The notes under the pieces are model-generated. The model was not told where the DNA came from and did no database searches. It saw nothing but the letters and a program-made list of their open reading frames with translations. DNA of 64,000 nucleotides from Thalassoglobus polymorphus (GTDB lineage: Bacteria; Planctomycetota; Planctomycetia; Planctomycetales; Planctomycetaceae), in NCBI RefSeq assembly GCF_007744255.1, contig NZ_CP036267.1, positions 2,049,500 through 2,113,499 of the forward strand, written 5' to 3'. This document shows positions 23,396 through 35,043 of this stretch, in pieces. The position numbers and the translations under genes were made by a program. The stretch's first letter is position 1; every line of letters begins with the position of its first letter.

Positions 23396-26300
23396 TTAAA
23401 GTGGCTGTGCTCCGATCGTTCCGAAGAGCGTATCAAGGTAGTCCGCTTTTGAGACCTGCTGCAGGTTTTTCTCAGCGATTTGACGACGTTCCTGCAAGGT
23501 CTCGACGAAAGTCGAGTCGAGGCCGTTTTGAGTTTCCAGGTAGTTGTTCACTGAATTTAGTTTTGACTGCCAGAGGTCTATTTCGCGTTGCTGCTGGGTT
23601 TTGAGTCGCTCTTTGTACCAGTCACTTTCAAGCAGTGTCTCTCGCTCAAAGAGCTTACGGATTTCGGGGTCACGTTCATCGCGACCTTCGAATTCTCCAT
23701 GAGCCATGATGTGCAAAATGGCCTTCAATGGAGGACAGGCTTCTTCGATGGAACCATCTTCGAAGTAACGAGTCGCAACCCTTTGGTACGCTTGCATAAT
23801 ATGATCGACACCTTCGGTGAAGGCTTGCTGATCCTGCATTTCGGGACGGAGAATTTCGTCAGAAAAGACAGCTTCCGGGATGTCAAAGACACGTCCGAAG
23901 TAAGTTCGCACGAATCGTTTCGTAATGCGGTATCCGAGTCGTCGGGCGGGGAGAACGGTTCCATCCTCACGGACGATATCCGGAACCGGTTCCATCATGC
24001 GTTTATCGATGAGTTTTTGAGGATCTCGCTCATCTGCTGACATTCGGCACCAGATTTCGGGGATCAACAAACTGATGTCATGATCAAAACGTGACTTGGG
24101 ACCGATGTGCCCTGCCGCTGTTGAGAAACCCGGTGTGCCTGTGAGGATCATGCTGACCAACGCAGCGTTCAGGTCAAGAGTGGGCCTGAGTGCATTGAAC
24201 GGTCCCTTAGTTAATGCTCCTTCTGATCCGGCACCTGTTGTCGACGGACTTTTTCCGGTCAATGAACAGATGTAGTCCATGAACAGTTCGGGTAACTTCT
24301 GGAAATGAATTGGGTTGTAGACCGCCAGCCCGCGAATTTCTTTCACTGGATCAGGTGGGTTGTTGCGTCTTCCTGAAAGGACTGCTCCAACTGGAATAGG
24401 TACGAACTGATCAGCTGGAATCCGGCGGAACAGACGTGTCCCCATTTCCGCAACATAGCGGTCCATGGGATTGACCATATCTGGTCGATCTTGCAGATAG
24501 CGGGGGTTCTTGGTTGGGACACCTCCAACTTTTCGGGGGTTGTCCGAACAGACGATGTAACGGCTTTCACCTTTTCCAACGGAACGGAGAAGCTTTTTCA
24601 TGGGAGCGGTAAAGGCATCAAACTCGACGACCTTCGTCCTCATCTCATCGACTTCATCCCGTGTGGTCGGTTCATAGTTAGAGATGAAGTTGACATCTTT
24701 CCGCGCCAAATCGGCTTCGGCCTGCTTATCGAACCCTCGATGAATCGCGTCATCAGGACGTTGGAAGAGTCGGAATTCACAGTTTTCAGCAAATTTATAG
24801 GCGTAGGATTCGAAGTAGTCCGGAATCCCTTGGATCAATCTGCCAGGGACGACTGTTGATGCGGTGATGTCGTCCTCGGTCTGAACTTTGAATGCAGCAG
24901 CGAAGTCTTGCCTGACCTTAAAGAGCCTCCAGTGCTGGAGTGGATTGAAGCCGACTCGCAAATAGGTTCCGACCAGTTTTCTATCGTACATCTTCAGTTC
25001 ATGCCCCATTGAACCGTTGACGTCATCGACTCCGAATATCTTTTCCCACTCGCCGCGTTCCCAGGAGGGGTGGTGGAATCGCTTAATCGCATAGACCAGA
25101 GCGTAAATATGCCCCGGGATACTTTTCAGCCAAGAATTGTATTCCGTGTTGTACTCGTCTGATGGAGTCAGCAATTTGATGACGCTGCCTAGCGAACGAC
25201 GCGGGCTGAGAACTGATCGGCTTTTGTAATCTGCCGTTGAATTTTCTGCGTAAAACTTTTCGTTCCATCGGTCTGAGTAATCTTTGTCAAAGATCATGCG
25301 GACCATTTCGACATCCTTCTCGAAGTTCGAGACGAAAATCGAGCCATACTGCATGTAATCGACCAGCGATTTACTGATTTCACTTTTTCCGCCACCGGAG
25401 ACCGTACTCGGTTTATGGCAGAAGATGCCTTCCCCGGCTGTTCCGATCAGTCGCCATGTCGGAGCTGATGGGTGTTTCTCCATTCGAAGGCGAAACCCTG
25501 AAGGAGCCATGTAAACCTGGTCCGGCAGCAGCGGAATTTCATGCTTCTCGCCGTCTCGGGTCCAAGAGATGTTTTGCTCACGCAAATCTGCCACAGCGTA
25601 TTCGGGAATGTAAAACAGATTTGGGAATCGCTTGTCGATGCCGTAGCCTGTTTCCTGCAGATTGATCCAGTCTCCATAAGCAGCGACAACGTCGTCGTAG
25701 GTCTGCTTGTTGTTTCGATGGCTGTTGAAGTGGAATTCTTCTCCCACGTTCCAGCTTTGAAAGACGAGCGCCCCTCCGGCGTGTTCTTCTTCAGCGTTCC
25801 CCATCAGGTTGGCTGCGTAGCTGATTTGTGTTTTAACTTCTTTCTTACAGTATCCGAAGTAGTTGTCAGCGATCATGGTGACGATGACACCTTCTTCGGT
25901 GCGACACGTGACCTTGAACGCTTTGCCATCGTTGTAGAATTCTTCTTCCGATTCCCAGCACATTCGATCATTAATTTGTGCAGGCGTGGCATCCTTAATG
26001 TTCGGCAGTCCCAGTTCTTTCTTTGTCATCTTCAGCAAGTGCGGAGCGAGGATCACGCACCCGGTATGCCCTGACCAATGCTCGACATCAATGGCTGAAT
26101 CGTTTTCAGGCACAAATGGATCACCAGCGTTTCCGAAAATTGATTCGACAAAGTCCAGGTTGCTCACGAACGATCCAGGGACAAAAAACCGAATTTCCAG
26201 CCGTTTCTCAGGTGTGACACCCGGAACTTCAGGTCGAACAAGCGGGCGAATCAGTAAAGAAATCCACGATTCGCCAGACTCCTCCTGATTCGAAGTAAAT

Positions 26301-26875
26301 GGGATTTCTAAAGACTTCGCTGGAGTTTTCTCAAAAGCTGCCCTGAACATGCGCACAAATGTTTCACGAGGAACGGCACGCTTGTCTCCCGGAATCGGCA
26401 ATCCCCCTTCAACGATATGAAAGGTTCCTTTTGTAGTTCGGCGGTCTGCTGCCGGGTTGTGCAAAACTCCGTTTCGCACACGATAGGATTCAACGAATTC
26501 CGACTTGTAATAGTCTCCATCTGCAGGCAGAGAGAGAACGCGTCCGAGCCCATGCCGATCAAGGATGAAAGTTTTGCTCGGCACGCTGAGAGGAGACTCG
26601 AGTTGAAGATCGCTGAAGTGGGAGTTCAGGAAATTTTCAATGCGTTCATCGCTAGGACAACGTTGAGTCTCACCAAGGCGGCGAGTTTTCTCCCGGTAGT
26701 TCCCCAGTAGCCCAGTGGCAAGCTCCACGGTTTCTTGCCCGCCCGCCTCGGGAGCGATGGGAAGCCCGTTCGCAGCGAGCTTCATATTCACATATTTCAT
26801 CATTTCGCGCTCTTCATGTGCGCGCTGAGAACTCGTTTGATCGACTGTAAATCCGAGGGAAAGGTTGTAGTTCAT
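23396..26875 (-). CDS. Very large conserved protein, candidate PPi-type phosphoenolpyruvate carboxykinase
   Basis: About 1159 residues from the ATG at 26875; the frame stays open to a GTG at 27091. No signal peptide or transmembrane segment, so cytoplasmic. Notable conserved-looking blocks: DNYFGYCKKEVKTQISYAAN followed by EEEHAGGAL, a glycine-rich STVSGGGKSEISKSL near residue 490, TGAGSEGALTKGPFNALRPT and SRFDHDISLLIPEIWCRM. Size, cytoplasmic nature and the phosphate-binding-like loop fit the ~130-kDa PPi-PEPCK family (Entamoeba and Propionibacterium type), which makes oxaloacetate from PEP, CO2 and phosphate. I could not align it, so this is a hypothesis; a different large conserved family remains possible. 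Monocistronic, ends in a hairpin. Confidence 0.6.
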   Translation of the reverse strand: MNYNLSLGFTVDQTSSQRAHEEREMMKYVNMKLAANGLPIAPEAGGQETVELATGLLGNYREKTRRLGETQRCPSDERIENFLNSHFSDLQLESPLSVPSKTFILDRHGLGRVLSLPADGDYYKSEFVESYRVRNGVLHNPAADRRTTKGTFHIVEGGLPIPGDKRAVPRETFVRMFRAAFEKTPAKSLEIPFTSNQEESGESWISLLIRPLVRPEVPGVTPEKRLEIRFFVPGSFVSNLDFVESIFGNAGDPFVPENDSAIDVEHWSGHTGCVILAPHLLKMTKKELGLPNIKDATPAQINDRMCWESEEEFYNDGKAFKVTCRTEEGVIVTMIADNYFGYCKKEVKTQISYAANLMGNAEEEHAGGALVFQSWNVGEEFHFNSHRNNKQTYDDVVAAYGDWINLQETGYGIDKRFPNLFYIPEYAVADLREQNISWTRDGEKHEIPLLPDQVYMAPSGFRLRMEKHPSAPTWRLIGTAGEGIFCHKPSTVSGGGKSEISKSLVDYMQYGSIFVSNFEKDVEMVRMIFDKDYSDRWNEKFYAENSTADYKSRSVLSPRRSLGSVIKLLTPSDEYNTEYNSWLKSIPGHIYALVYAIKRFHHPSWERGEWEKIFGVDDVNGSMGHELKMYDRKLVGTYLRVGFNPLQHWRLFKVRQDFAAAFKVQTEDDITASTVVPGRLIQGIPDYFESYAYKFAENCEFRLFQRPDDAIHRGFDKQAEADLARKDVNFISNYEPTTRDEVDEMRTKVVEFDAFTAPMKKLLRSVGKGESRYIVCSDNPRKVGGVPTKNPRYLQDRPDMVNPMDRYVAEMGTRLFRRIPADQFVPIPVGAVLSGRRNNPPDPVKEIRGLAVYNPIHFQKLPELFMDYICSLTGKSPSTTGAGSEGALTKGPFNALRPTLDLNAALVSMILTGTPGFSTAAGHIGPKSRFDHDISLLIPEIWCRMSADERDPQKLIDKRMMEPVPDIVREDGTVLPARRLGYRITKRFVRTYFGRVFDIPEAVFSDEILRPEMQDQQAFTEGVDHIMQAYQRVATRYFEDGSIEEACPPLKAILHIMAHGEFEGRDERDPEIRKLFERETLLESDWYKERLKTQQQREIDLWQSKLNSVNNYLETQNGLDSTFVETLQERRQIAEKNLQQVSKADYLDTLFGTIGAQPL

Positions 26876-27233
26876 CGTTTGCCAACTTAGAAGGCCTGAC
26901 AATTTGGCTGAATTTGCTTCCCTCACTCGAATGGAGGTCGCTGGTTCTAGTTTTGTCAGGGCTAATGAAAGGAACTTGGGAACGACGTGAGCAACGTCAT
27001 TGGCAATTGTATCGAATTCAATTCTATTTTTCTTCACCAGCAATGTGAGTTGTTCAACTTTGATTTGCTGTACCTCGCAATCAAAGAACACCTATACTTT
27101 GAAGTGTTCGCATCAAAATATTCTAATTTCTTTATTTCTCGGCTGGCGAGCGGTTGAGCTGACGGTTAACCTGCAATTCGATTCGGGCGCGTTCCTTGGA
27201 AGTTCATGATGTCGCGGGCGCTCGGAGATCAGA

Positions 27234-28427
27234 ATGCGAATTCTCGTTGGTTGGGACGATGCTGAACAAGCAGAGTTATTGCGACTTTATCTCAACGTCG
27301 ATGACAGCGGCGTTCTGGTGACAACAAATCATGAACATACTCTTAAAGCGGTCGAGTCCAATCAGATCTGGGATGCGATTCTCATCACAACGACATTCCC
27401 CGATGTCGATACCGCTTACAACGTTTTCGAAAAAATTCGCGAAATCTGCCCGGAAACTCCACTCATTGGTGCATGTCAGCAAGAGGATGTGTACAAGATC
27501 GCCCGCTATCTGACGAACGGACTTCGTGCATACGTGATCCGTGACAAAGCGGGCGATTATATGTTTCTGCTGACCGCAATCATCGAAGGAGCAGTCAAGC
27601 AGGCGGAAGCTGAACGCGAGCGACAAATCGCCGAGAAGCTTCGACGGGAAGTTGACTCGGTTCGGCAATTGCAAGAATCGATCATTCCGCATGATATCTC
27701 AACGCCTGAAGACTACGGCATCGTTGCGCGGTATGAGTCTTCTCAAATTCAAGTCATTGGCGGGCAACCGGTCACCATGGCGGGTGGAGACTACTACGAC
27801 GCGTTTACTCTTCCCGATGACTCTATGATCCTGCTGGTCGGTGATGCCTCTGGACACGGAATGAAAGCTTGCATGTCGATCATGACGATGCATACTTTGA
27901 TCCGGATGATTCGCTACGACGAGTTCCGCGAGCCGGCTCATTTTGTTCGGTACGTGAATAATCAGTTGAGTCGTCAGGCGGTCGTCAACAACGAAGGAGG
28001 ATTCATCACGCTGTTGTACGGAGTGCTGAACCCCAAAACACACGAATTAAAATGGGCCTCAGCGGGCCATCAGTCACCGGTTTTGCACAATCTTGAAACG
28101 GATGAGGTCGCTGAGGTCACAACCGATCTCGACGCTGCGGGATTGCCGATTGGAATTCTGGATGACGCTGACTATCAAACTCAAAGTACGATCATCCCTC
28201 CCAACAGCCGTCTGTTGTTGTATACCGATGGTTTAGTTGAAGCATTCCCGGCAGATAGCGAGGGCCATGATGAATTTGGCCTCAAGGGTGTCTCTGCGAC
28301 CATGAAGCAGCACCGGAAATCACCACTCAAAGATTGCATGCAGGCACTCTTTGATGACTCACTGGAATTCACAAAGGGGCAAGGTCGTCATGATGATACG
28401 TCTGTGGTGATTGTGGAGCGTTCCTAA
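27234..28427 (+). CDS. Pseudoreceiver-PP2C (SpoIIE/RsbU-type) protein phosphatase
   Basis: 397 residues. Residues 1-120 look like a receiver domain (LVGWDDAEQAELL acidic pair), but the phospho-acceptor site in WDAILITTTFPDVD is Thr52, not Asp, and the late Lys is Arg (AYVIRD), so it is probably not phosphorylated. A helical linker (about 120-150) leads to a PPM/SpoIIE phosphatase with MAGGDYYDAF (about 182) and LLVGDASGHGMKA, RLLLYTDGLVEA and GRHDDTSVVIVE, all metal-binding Asp present. Likely dephosphorylates a STAS antagonist; the STAS protein at 18849-19220 is a candidate. Confidence 0.87.
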   Translation: MRILVGWDDAEQAELLRLYLNVDDSGVLVTTNHEHTLKAVESNQIWDAILITTTFPDVDTAYNVFEKIREICPETPLIGACQQEDVYKIARYLTNGLRAYVIRDKAGDYMFLLTAIIEGAVKQAEAERERQIAEKLRREVDSVRQLQESIIPHDISTPEDYGIVARYESSQIQVIGGQPVTMAGGDYYDAFTLPDDSMILLVGDASGHGMKACMSIMTMHTLIRMIRYDEFREPAHFVRYVNNQLSRQAVVNNEGGFITLLYGVLNPKTHELKWASAGHQSPVLHNLETDEVAEVTTDLDAAGLPIGILDDADYQTQSTIIPPNSRLLLYTDGLVEAFPADSEGHDEFGLKGVSATMKQHRKSPLKDCMQALFDDSLEFTKGQGRHDDTSVVIVERS

Positions 28428-28443
28428 AATTGTGGAACGCTCC
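28415..28443 (+). terminator. Palindrome spanning the phosphatase stop codon
   Basis: Perfect 10-bp stem GGAGCGTTCC / GGAACGCTCC, loop TAAAATTGT. The left arm is the last codons and the TAA is in the loop. The two arms are also near-direct repeats (TTGTGGAGCGTTCCTAAAA, TTGTGGAACGCTCCTAAAA). No U-tract, so terminator function is uncertain. Confidence 0.45.
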
Positions 28444-28494
28444 TAAAAGAGTTGCTATCCACACATCACTTGACCAGTACTTGTGACCAGTCGC

Positions 28495-29037
28495 TTACTT
28501 CTGTTCGAGCGGCGCTGAAATTTCCAGCAAGTCAACGGCGGGGTGGCGATTGCAGAAGATCGTCGCCAGCCGTCCGTATGTGGTGGCCCCTTCTTTCATT
28601 TGCAGGGCCTCGGCTAATTTCGATCCTGCAGTCACTTTCAAGATGGCGCCCAGGTCGATGTGTCGGAGAACATTGTGCGTGATCAAAACTCGCCCGAGCG
28701 GAATTTGTCTGCTCTGGATTTCATCGCGAACTTTTTTGGTCACATATTGAAAGTCAAAACGGACAATTCCAAATTGTACCGGTGTTCCATCATCTGAGCG
28801 GTTTAGAATAATTTGTCGTGCGTAGATATCTCCATCAGAGACTTCCTGTAGCACTTCGACATTGACGGAACATCCATGGTACTTTTCCATCGTCACGGTC
28901 ATGTGATGATCGTGAGCCAGCATTTGCTTGTATGGCTCAGGAGTCAGCGCCGAGGAAACATGCTCCACCTCGCGGATCAAGTCTTCGTTGTGAGGGATTA
29001 ACGATGTCAGTCTTTGTAGTTCGTCTGTCGGATTCAC
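28495..29037 (-). CDS. Chorismate-lyase-like protein (DUF98 / UbiC fold)
   Basis: 180 residues. The pattern [20 protein letters not shown], then [36 protein letters not shown] fits the DUF98 chorismate lyase group (4-hydroxybenzoate formation from chorismate), including the PLGxVL stretch near the product site and the substrate-side Arg residues. No ubi, men or phenolic-lipid genes are nearby, so the true substrate is unknown. Single gene, convergent with the PP2C phosphatase. Confidence 0.65.
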   Translation of the reverse strand: MNPTDELQRLTSLIPHNEDLIREVEHVSSALTPEPYKQMLAHDHHMTVTMEKYHGCSVNVEVLQEVSDGDIYARQIILNRSDDGTPVQFGIVRFDFQYVTKKVRDEIQSRQIPLGRVLITHNVLRHIDLGAILKVTAGSKLAEALQMKEGATTYGRLATIFCNRHPAVDLLEISAPLEQK

Positions 29038-29189
29038 AATGCTGCCAAATATTCAATTGATTGACTCTGGTGAAGGAGCGATTTTAGTCGCATCATCGAT
29101 TCGATAGAAGTCAGATTGCAACACCGACAGAGCTGTGTAATTTGAAGATGCCGATTTTCTTGTAGAAAACGAGTTAAGAGAATTTTCGA

Positions 29190-29270
29190 ATGTTTCTTGT
29201 CTCAAGTCTAAAATGTTCACTTTTCTCAGTATCTAAGAGAGCGATGTCAAATTTCTGGATCAGTTTTAAT
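29190..29270. repeat. Degenerate family-1 element, copy 4
   Basis: The complement reads TTAAAACTGATCCAGAAATT, then GCTCTCTTAGATACTGAGAA, in the same order as the better copies. It begins about 8 bp after the TGA of the neighbouring gene. The far end is degraded. Confidence 0.55.
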
Positions 29271-29277
29271 AAGTCTC

Positions 29278-31887
<2,610 letters not shown>

Positions 31888-32039
31888 CTTTCATTTGAAC
31901 CAAGTGCAACGATTGCTGTACAACGATTGCTTGACCATTCAGCAATGTCGCATCAACCCTTTATAATCTGATCCCTGTGGCAAAGTGAAGCGACCGAAAT
32001 GAACCCGAAAACAGAAGCCATCCTTTTCCAGTGCCGTCT

Positions 32040-32159
32040 CTAGTCTTTCTCGAATTGCTATTCGCTGTGAGGCAGAACGCGAACAGTCTCGTGGAAGGGA
32101 GTGATTTATCTTACGAGAAGCACACTTCACGGACACAAGAAAACACGAAAGTGTTTAAG
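32040..32159. repeat. Family-2-related dispersed repeat, copy V
   Basis: Upstream of the ECF sigma gene at 32186. Contains GAGGCAGAACGCGAACAGTC and CACTTCACGGACACAAGAAA followed by ACACGAAAGTGTTTAAG; the last part is the inverted counterpart of the copy VIII end. Confidence 0.55.
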
Positions 32160-32185
32160 CTACGAATTTATTTGAAAACTCACTA

Positions 32186-32791
32186 TTGTTGTCTCTGATG
32201 ACTGATGACGAACTCATGATCCTGATTCAATCGGGAACTGTCGAAGCATTTAACACTTTGGTCGCAAAATACCAGGGAATGTTGATTGGCTTCTTCATGC
32301 GCAACACACGGGATCTGCAACTTTCGGAAGATCTCGCACAAGAGACACTCCTGAAGGTCTATAATCAGGCATGGGACTATCTGCCGTTGGGACGGTTCCG
32401 TGGATGGATGTTTCGCATCGCCAGAAATTTGTTGATTGACAATGTGCGAAAGAGGTCAAACGATGCACTTGTTCAGGCAGTGAAGCGTCAGCCAAGGGAA
32501 GAGAATGATGTCATGGCCCGGATTTCCCAGGATATTCTCGGCCCTGAGGAACGGGTTCAAAATCAGGAATTTTCGAGTCTGATTGATGAACTGCTGTCAG
32601 AAATCCCAGAAGATCAACGGCAAACCTTTACATTGCACCACTATACGGGACTCAGCTTGCCAGAAGTGTCGGAGATCATGGAGATTCCGTTGGCAACGAG
32701 TAAAAGCCGATTACGACTCGCCAGAGAGAAACTCGCCGAGAAACTCAGGGCCCGAGGATTTGTTCCACCGAAACTCGTGAGTTCTGAATAG
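32186..32791 (+). CDS. ECF sigma-70 family RNA polymerase sigma factor
   Basis: 201 residues; the second ATG at 32198 (MTDDELMILIQSGT) is an equally good start. Region 2: FNTLVAKYQGMLIGFFMRNT, SEDLAQETLLKVYNQAWDY, FRGWMFRIARNLLIDNVRKR. Region 4: LPEVSEIMEIPLATSKSRLR followed by LAREKLAEKL. No adjacent anti-sigma gene; the next gene in the same direction encodes a PspA/IM30-like coiled coil 132 bp on, hinting at an envelope-stress role (inference). Confidence 0.88.
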   Translation: MLSLMTDDELMILIQSGTVEAFNTLVAKYQGMLIGFFMRNTRDLQLSEDLAQETLLKVYNQAWDYLPLGRFRGWMFRIARNLLIDNVRKRSNDALVQAVKRQPREENDVMARISQDILGPEERVQNQEFSSLIDELLSEIPEDQRQTFTLHHYTGLSLPEVSEIMEIPLATSKSRLRLAREKLAEKLRARGFVPPKLVSSE

Positions 32792-32923
32792 TCTCCTGTT
32801 GAATTCATGAGACTTTATTTTTCGAAAATTCACCTGATTTCCAATTTGCGATGATCCGTGACAAACAGCCAATCGTTTGAATTCCCATCGCCCCGATCAC
32901 TTCAGGGCCTATCAGAGAGAACC

Positions 32924-33472
32924 ATGCCTTACTTCAGCCGCCTGACCGACATTGTGACCTGCAACCTGACCTCCATTCTGGAACAGGCAGTCGACAAGAA
33001 GGCTGCCTTGGAGGAGATCATCTTTGAGATGAAAGAAGGGGTTTCCGGTGCAGAACGGAGTGTAAAGACTGCTGGGACCAATGTTTCTCAGCTTGAGGTT
33101 GAAATCGGTGAGCAGCGGGCAGCCATCGGAAGTTGGGTCCAATCTGCTCAAGAGGCTCTGGCAATGAATGACGAAGCCAAAGCACGGCAGGCACTTGAGC
33201 GAAAACACGAAGTGGAAGACCTGATCGCTGGTCTTGAGCAACAGCTTGAAGCTGCGATCTCCACACGTGATCACTTGCGAACAATGATGAACGCGCTTCA
33301 GGCTCGACTCGCCGATGCGAGCCGTCGACTCAAAATGCTGAGTGACGGTGAGGATGCCACTGAAGAATCGCAGTCCTCGGATTCATCAGCCAATTTGGAG
33401 GCTTCACCAGATCGCCAAGGCCGTGTTGATCAGGAACTTGAGGCAATGCGGAAGCAAATGGAAGTCAAATAA
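32924..33472 (+). CDS. PspA/IM30-like coiled-coil protein
   Basis: 182 residues from the ATG at 32924 (MPYFSRLTDIVTCNLTSILE); the frame is open further up to 32858. Almost entirely alpha-helical with heptads (LERKHEVEDLIAGLEQQLEA). The N-terminal amphipathic start and the DKKAALEEIIFEMKEGV block fit the PspA/IM30 (ESCRT-III-like) family that coats stressed inner membranes. Slightly shorter than the usual 220 residues and ends in a Ser/Asp-rich tail. Confidence 0.7.
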   Translation: MPYFSRLTDIVTCNLTSILEQAVDKKAALEEIIFEMKEGVSGAERSVKTAGTNVSQLEVEIGEQRAAIGSWVQSAQEALAMNDEAKARQALERKHEVEDLIAGLEQQLEAAISTRDHLRTMMNALQARLADASRRLKMLSDGEDATEESQSSDSSANLEASPDRQGRVDQELEAMRKQMEVK

Positions 33473-33663
33473 GCCCAGGTTGATCAATATGGAGGTTGAT
33501 TCTGCAAAATTCCTCCCTGTGATGGCGGCAACGCTTGACCAATGACAATCATCTCTCAAAATCTCGGATGACGCGAACCCAAGGAGACGTTTACGAGTCC
33601 TTGAATGCGGTTCGGACTCCACAATCTGTTTCCAAACACCCTTCAGACCTGAACAGCCAATCC

Positions 33664-34854
33664 ATGCGCCTTTCAAATACCGTTAAAACGCTCAAGCCAT
33701 CCGCCACAATTGCGGCAGCGACCAAAGCCAAAGAACTCAAGGCGCAGGGAGTGAAAGTCTTTGAGTTCACGCTCGGCGAACCCGATTTCACGACTCCCGA
33801 ACACATCTGTGAAGCGGCACGTCAGGCAATCGCAGACGGGGAAACGCACTACACGCCAGCTGCGGGAATTCCCAAGCTGAAGCAAGCCATCTGTGATAAT
33901 TATCAGAGAGAGTACGGCCTGAGCTACGAGCCTTCGCAGGTTGTCGTTTCAAACGGGGCGAAGCATTCGATTCATAACGTCCTGACCGCGCTGTGCGGCC
34001 CCGGTGATGAAGTGATCATCCCGACCCCTTACTGGGTCAGCTACAGTGCCTTGGTCGAGTTAACAGGTGCAACTCCCGTTCTGGTTCCTACAACACAAGA
34101 AAGCGGGTTTTGTCTTTCTGCTGAGCAATTCGAAAATGCGATTACCGAGAAGACTCGCCTGTTGATGCTCAACAATCCGTGCAATCCAACCGGAGCAGCC
34201 TATCCTGTTGCGACTCTGGAAGCACTCGCGAAAGTTGCTGTCGAGAAGCAGATCCCTGTTCTCTCAGACGAAATCTACGAGAAGCTCATTTACGATGGAG
34301 CTGAGTTCCGCTCTTTCGCATCCTTTGGTGAGGATGTCAAAGACCTCACGATCATCGTCAGTGGTGTCAGCAAAGCGTATGCGATGACCGGATGGCGAAT
34401 CGGTTGGACGCTCGCTCCTGTCGATGTCACGAAAGCGATGAGCAACCTGCAAAGCCAACAGACATCGAACCCATGCAGCATCAGCCAGTTTGCCGCAATC
34501 GAAGCCTTGAATGGCCCGCAGGAATGTGTTGGTGAAATGCTTGAGAAATTCAAAGAACGGCGCAAGTATGTTCTTGATCGATTAAACAAGATTCCGGGGC
34601 TCAGCTTCGCCACACCGGGAGGCGCGTTCTACGCCTTCTTCGACGTCAGCAGCTACTTCGGCAAACCTTTGTTGGGCGGAGTGACCGTCGACAATGCGAC
34701 AGATTTTTGTACCGCACTTCTAGAGCAGGCTCAAGTTGGTCTTGTCACCGGCGACGCCTTCGGTGCCCCGGGATATGTTCGACTTTCTTTTGCGACCGAT
34801 CTGGAAACACTTGAACAGGGTTTGAACCAACTCGAGAAGTTCTTGAAAGGTTAA
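33664..34854 (+). CDS. aspC: Class I PLP-dependent aminotransferase, probable aspartate aminotransferase
   Basis: 396 residues from the ATG at 33664; the open frame to 33535 adds 43 poorly conserved residues. Diagnostic motifs: FTLGEPDFTTPEHICEAARQ, PTPYWVSYSALVELTGATPV, LNNPCNPTGAAYP, LSDEIYEKLIYDG, VSGVSKAYAMTGWRIGW (Schiff-base Lys in SGVSKAYAMTGWR) and a late Arg in GYVRLSF. Catalyses amino-group exchange between aspartate and 2-oxoglutarate; related prephenate activity cannot be excluded. Followed by a strong terminator. Confidence 0.9.
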   Translation: MRLSNTVKTLKPSATIAAATKAKELKAQGVKVFEFTLGEPDFTTPEHICEAARQAIADGETHYTPAAGIPKLKQAICDNYQREYGLSYEPSQVVVSNGAKHSIHNVLTALCGPGDEVIIPTPYWVSYSALVELTGATPVLVPTTQESGFCLSAEQFENAITEKTRLLMLNNPCNPTGAAYPVATLEALAKVAVEKQIPVLSDEIYEKLIYDGAEFRSFASFGEDVKDLTIIVSGVSKAYAMTGWRIGWTLAPVDVTKAMSNLQSQQTSNPCSISQFAAIEALNGPQECVGEMLEKFKERRKYVLDRLNKIPGLSFATPGGAFYAFFDVSSYFGKPLLGGVTVDNATDFCTALLEQAQVGLVTGDAFGAPGYVRLSFATDLETLEQGLNQLEKFLKG

Positions 34855-34856
34855 CG

Positions 34857-34888
34857 GTCGTAGCTCGTGACCGTCGTAGCTCGTGACC
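34857..34888. repeat. Perfect 16-bp tandem duplication
   Basis: Two adjacent identical copies of GTCGTAGCTCGTGACC start two bases after the aminotransferase stop codon. Purpose unknown. Confidence 0.9.
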
Positions 34889-34926
34889 ATTGTCTCGAGC
34901 AAAAACATTCCGAGTGAAGATTCTCT

Positions 34927-34961
34927 CCGCTGCACACAAGCATGTGTGCAGCGGATTTTTT
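34927..34961 (+). terminator. Rho-independent terminator of the aminotransferase gene
   Basis: 12-bp perfect stem CCGCTGCACACA / TGTGTGCAGCGG with loop AGCA, followed by ATTTTTT. Confidence 0.92.
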
Positions 34962-35043
34962 CTAGAACCAGTCCGAAAACCTCTGGAATAGCCGCTTTCT
35001 CAACGTTTGAGAGAGCAATTTCAAGTTTCAGGATCAGTTCTAT
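34962..35043. repeat. Family-1 palindromic element, copy 2
   Basis: About 82 bp with ends TCTAGAACCAGTCCGAAAAC and (inverted) TATAGAACTGATCCTGAAAC and centre CTCAACGTTTGAG. The TAG of the right end (complement of 35040-35042) is the stop codon of the membrane protein gene. The left end abuts the aminotransferase terminator. Confidence 0.88.
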
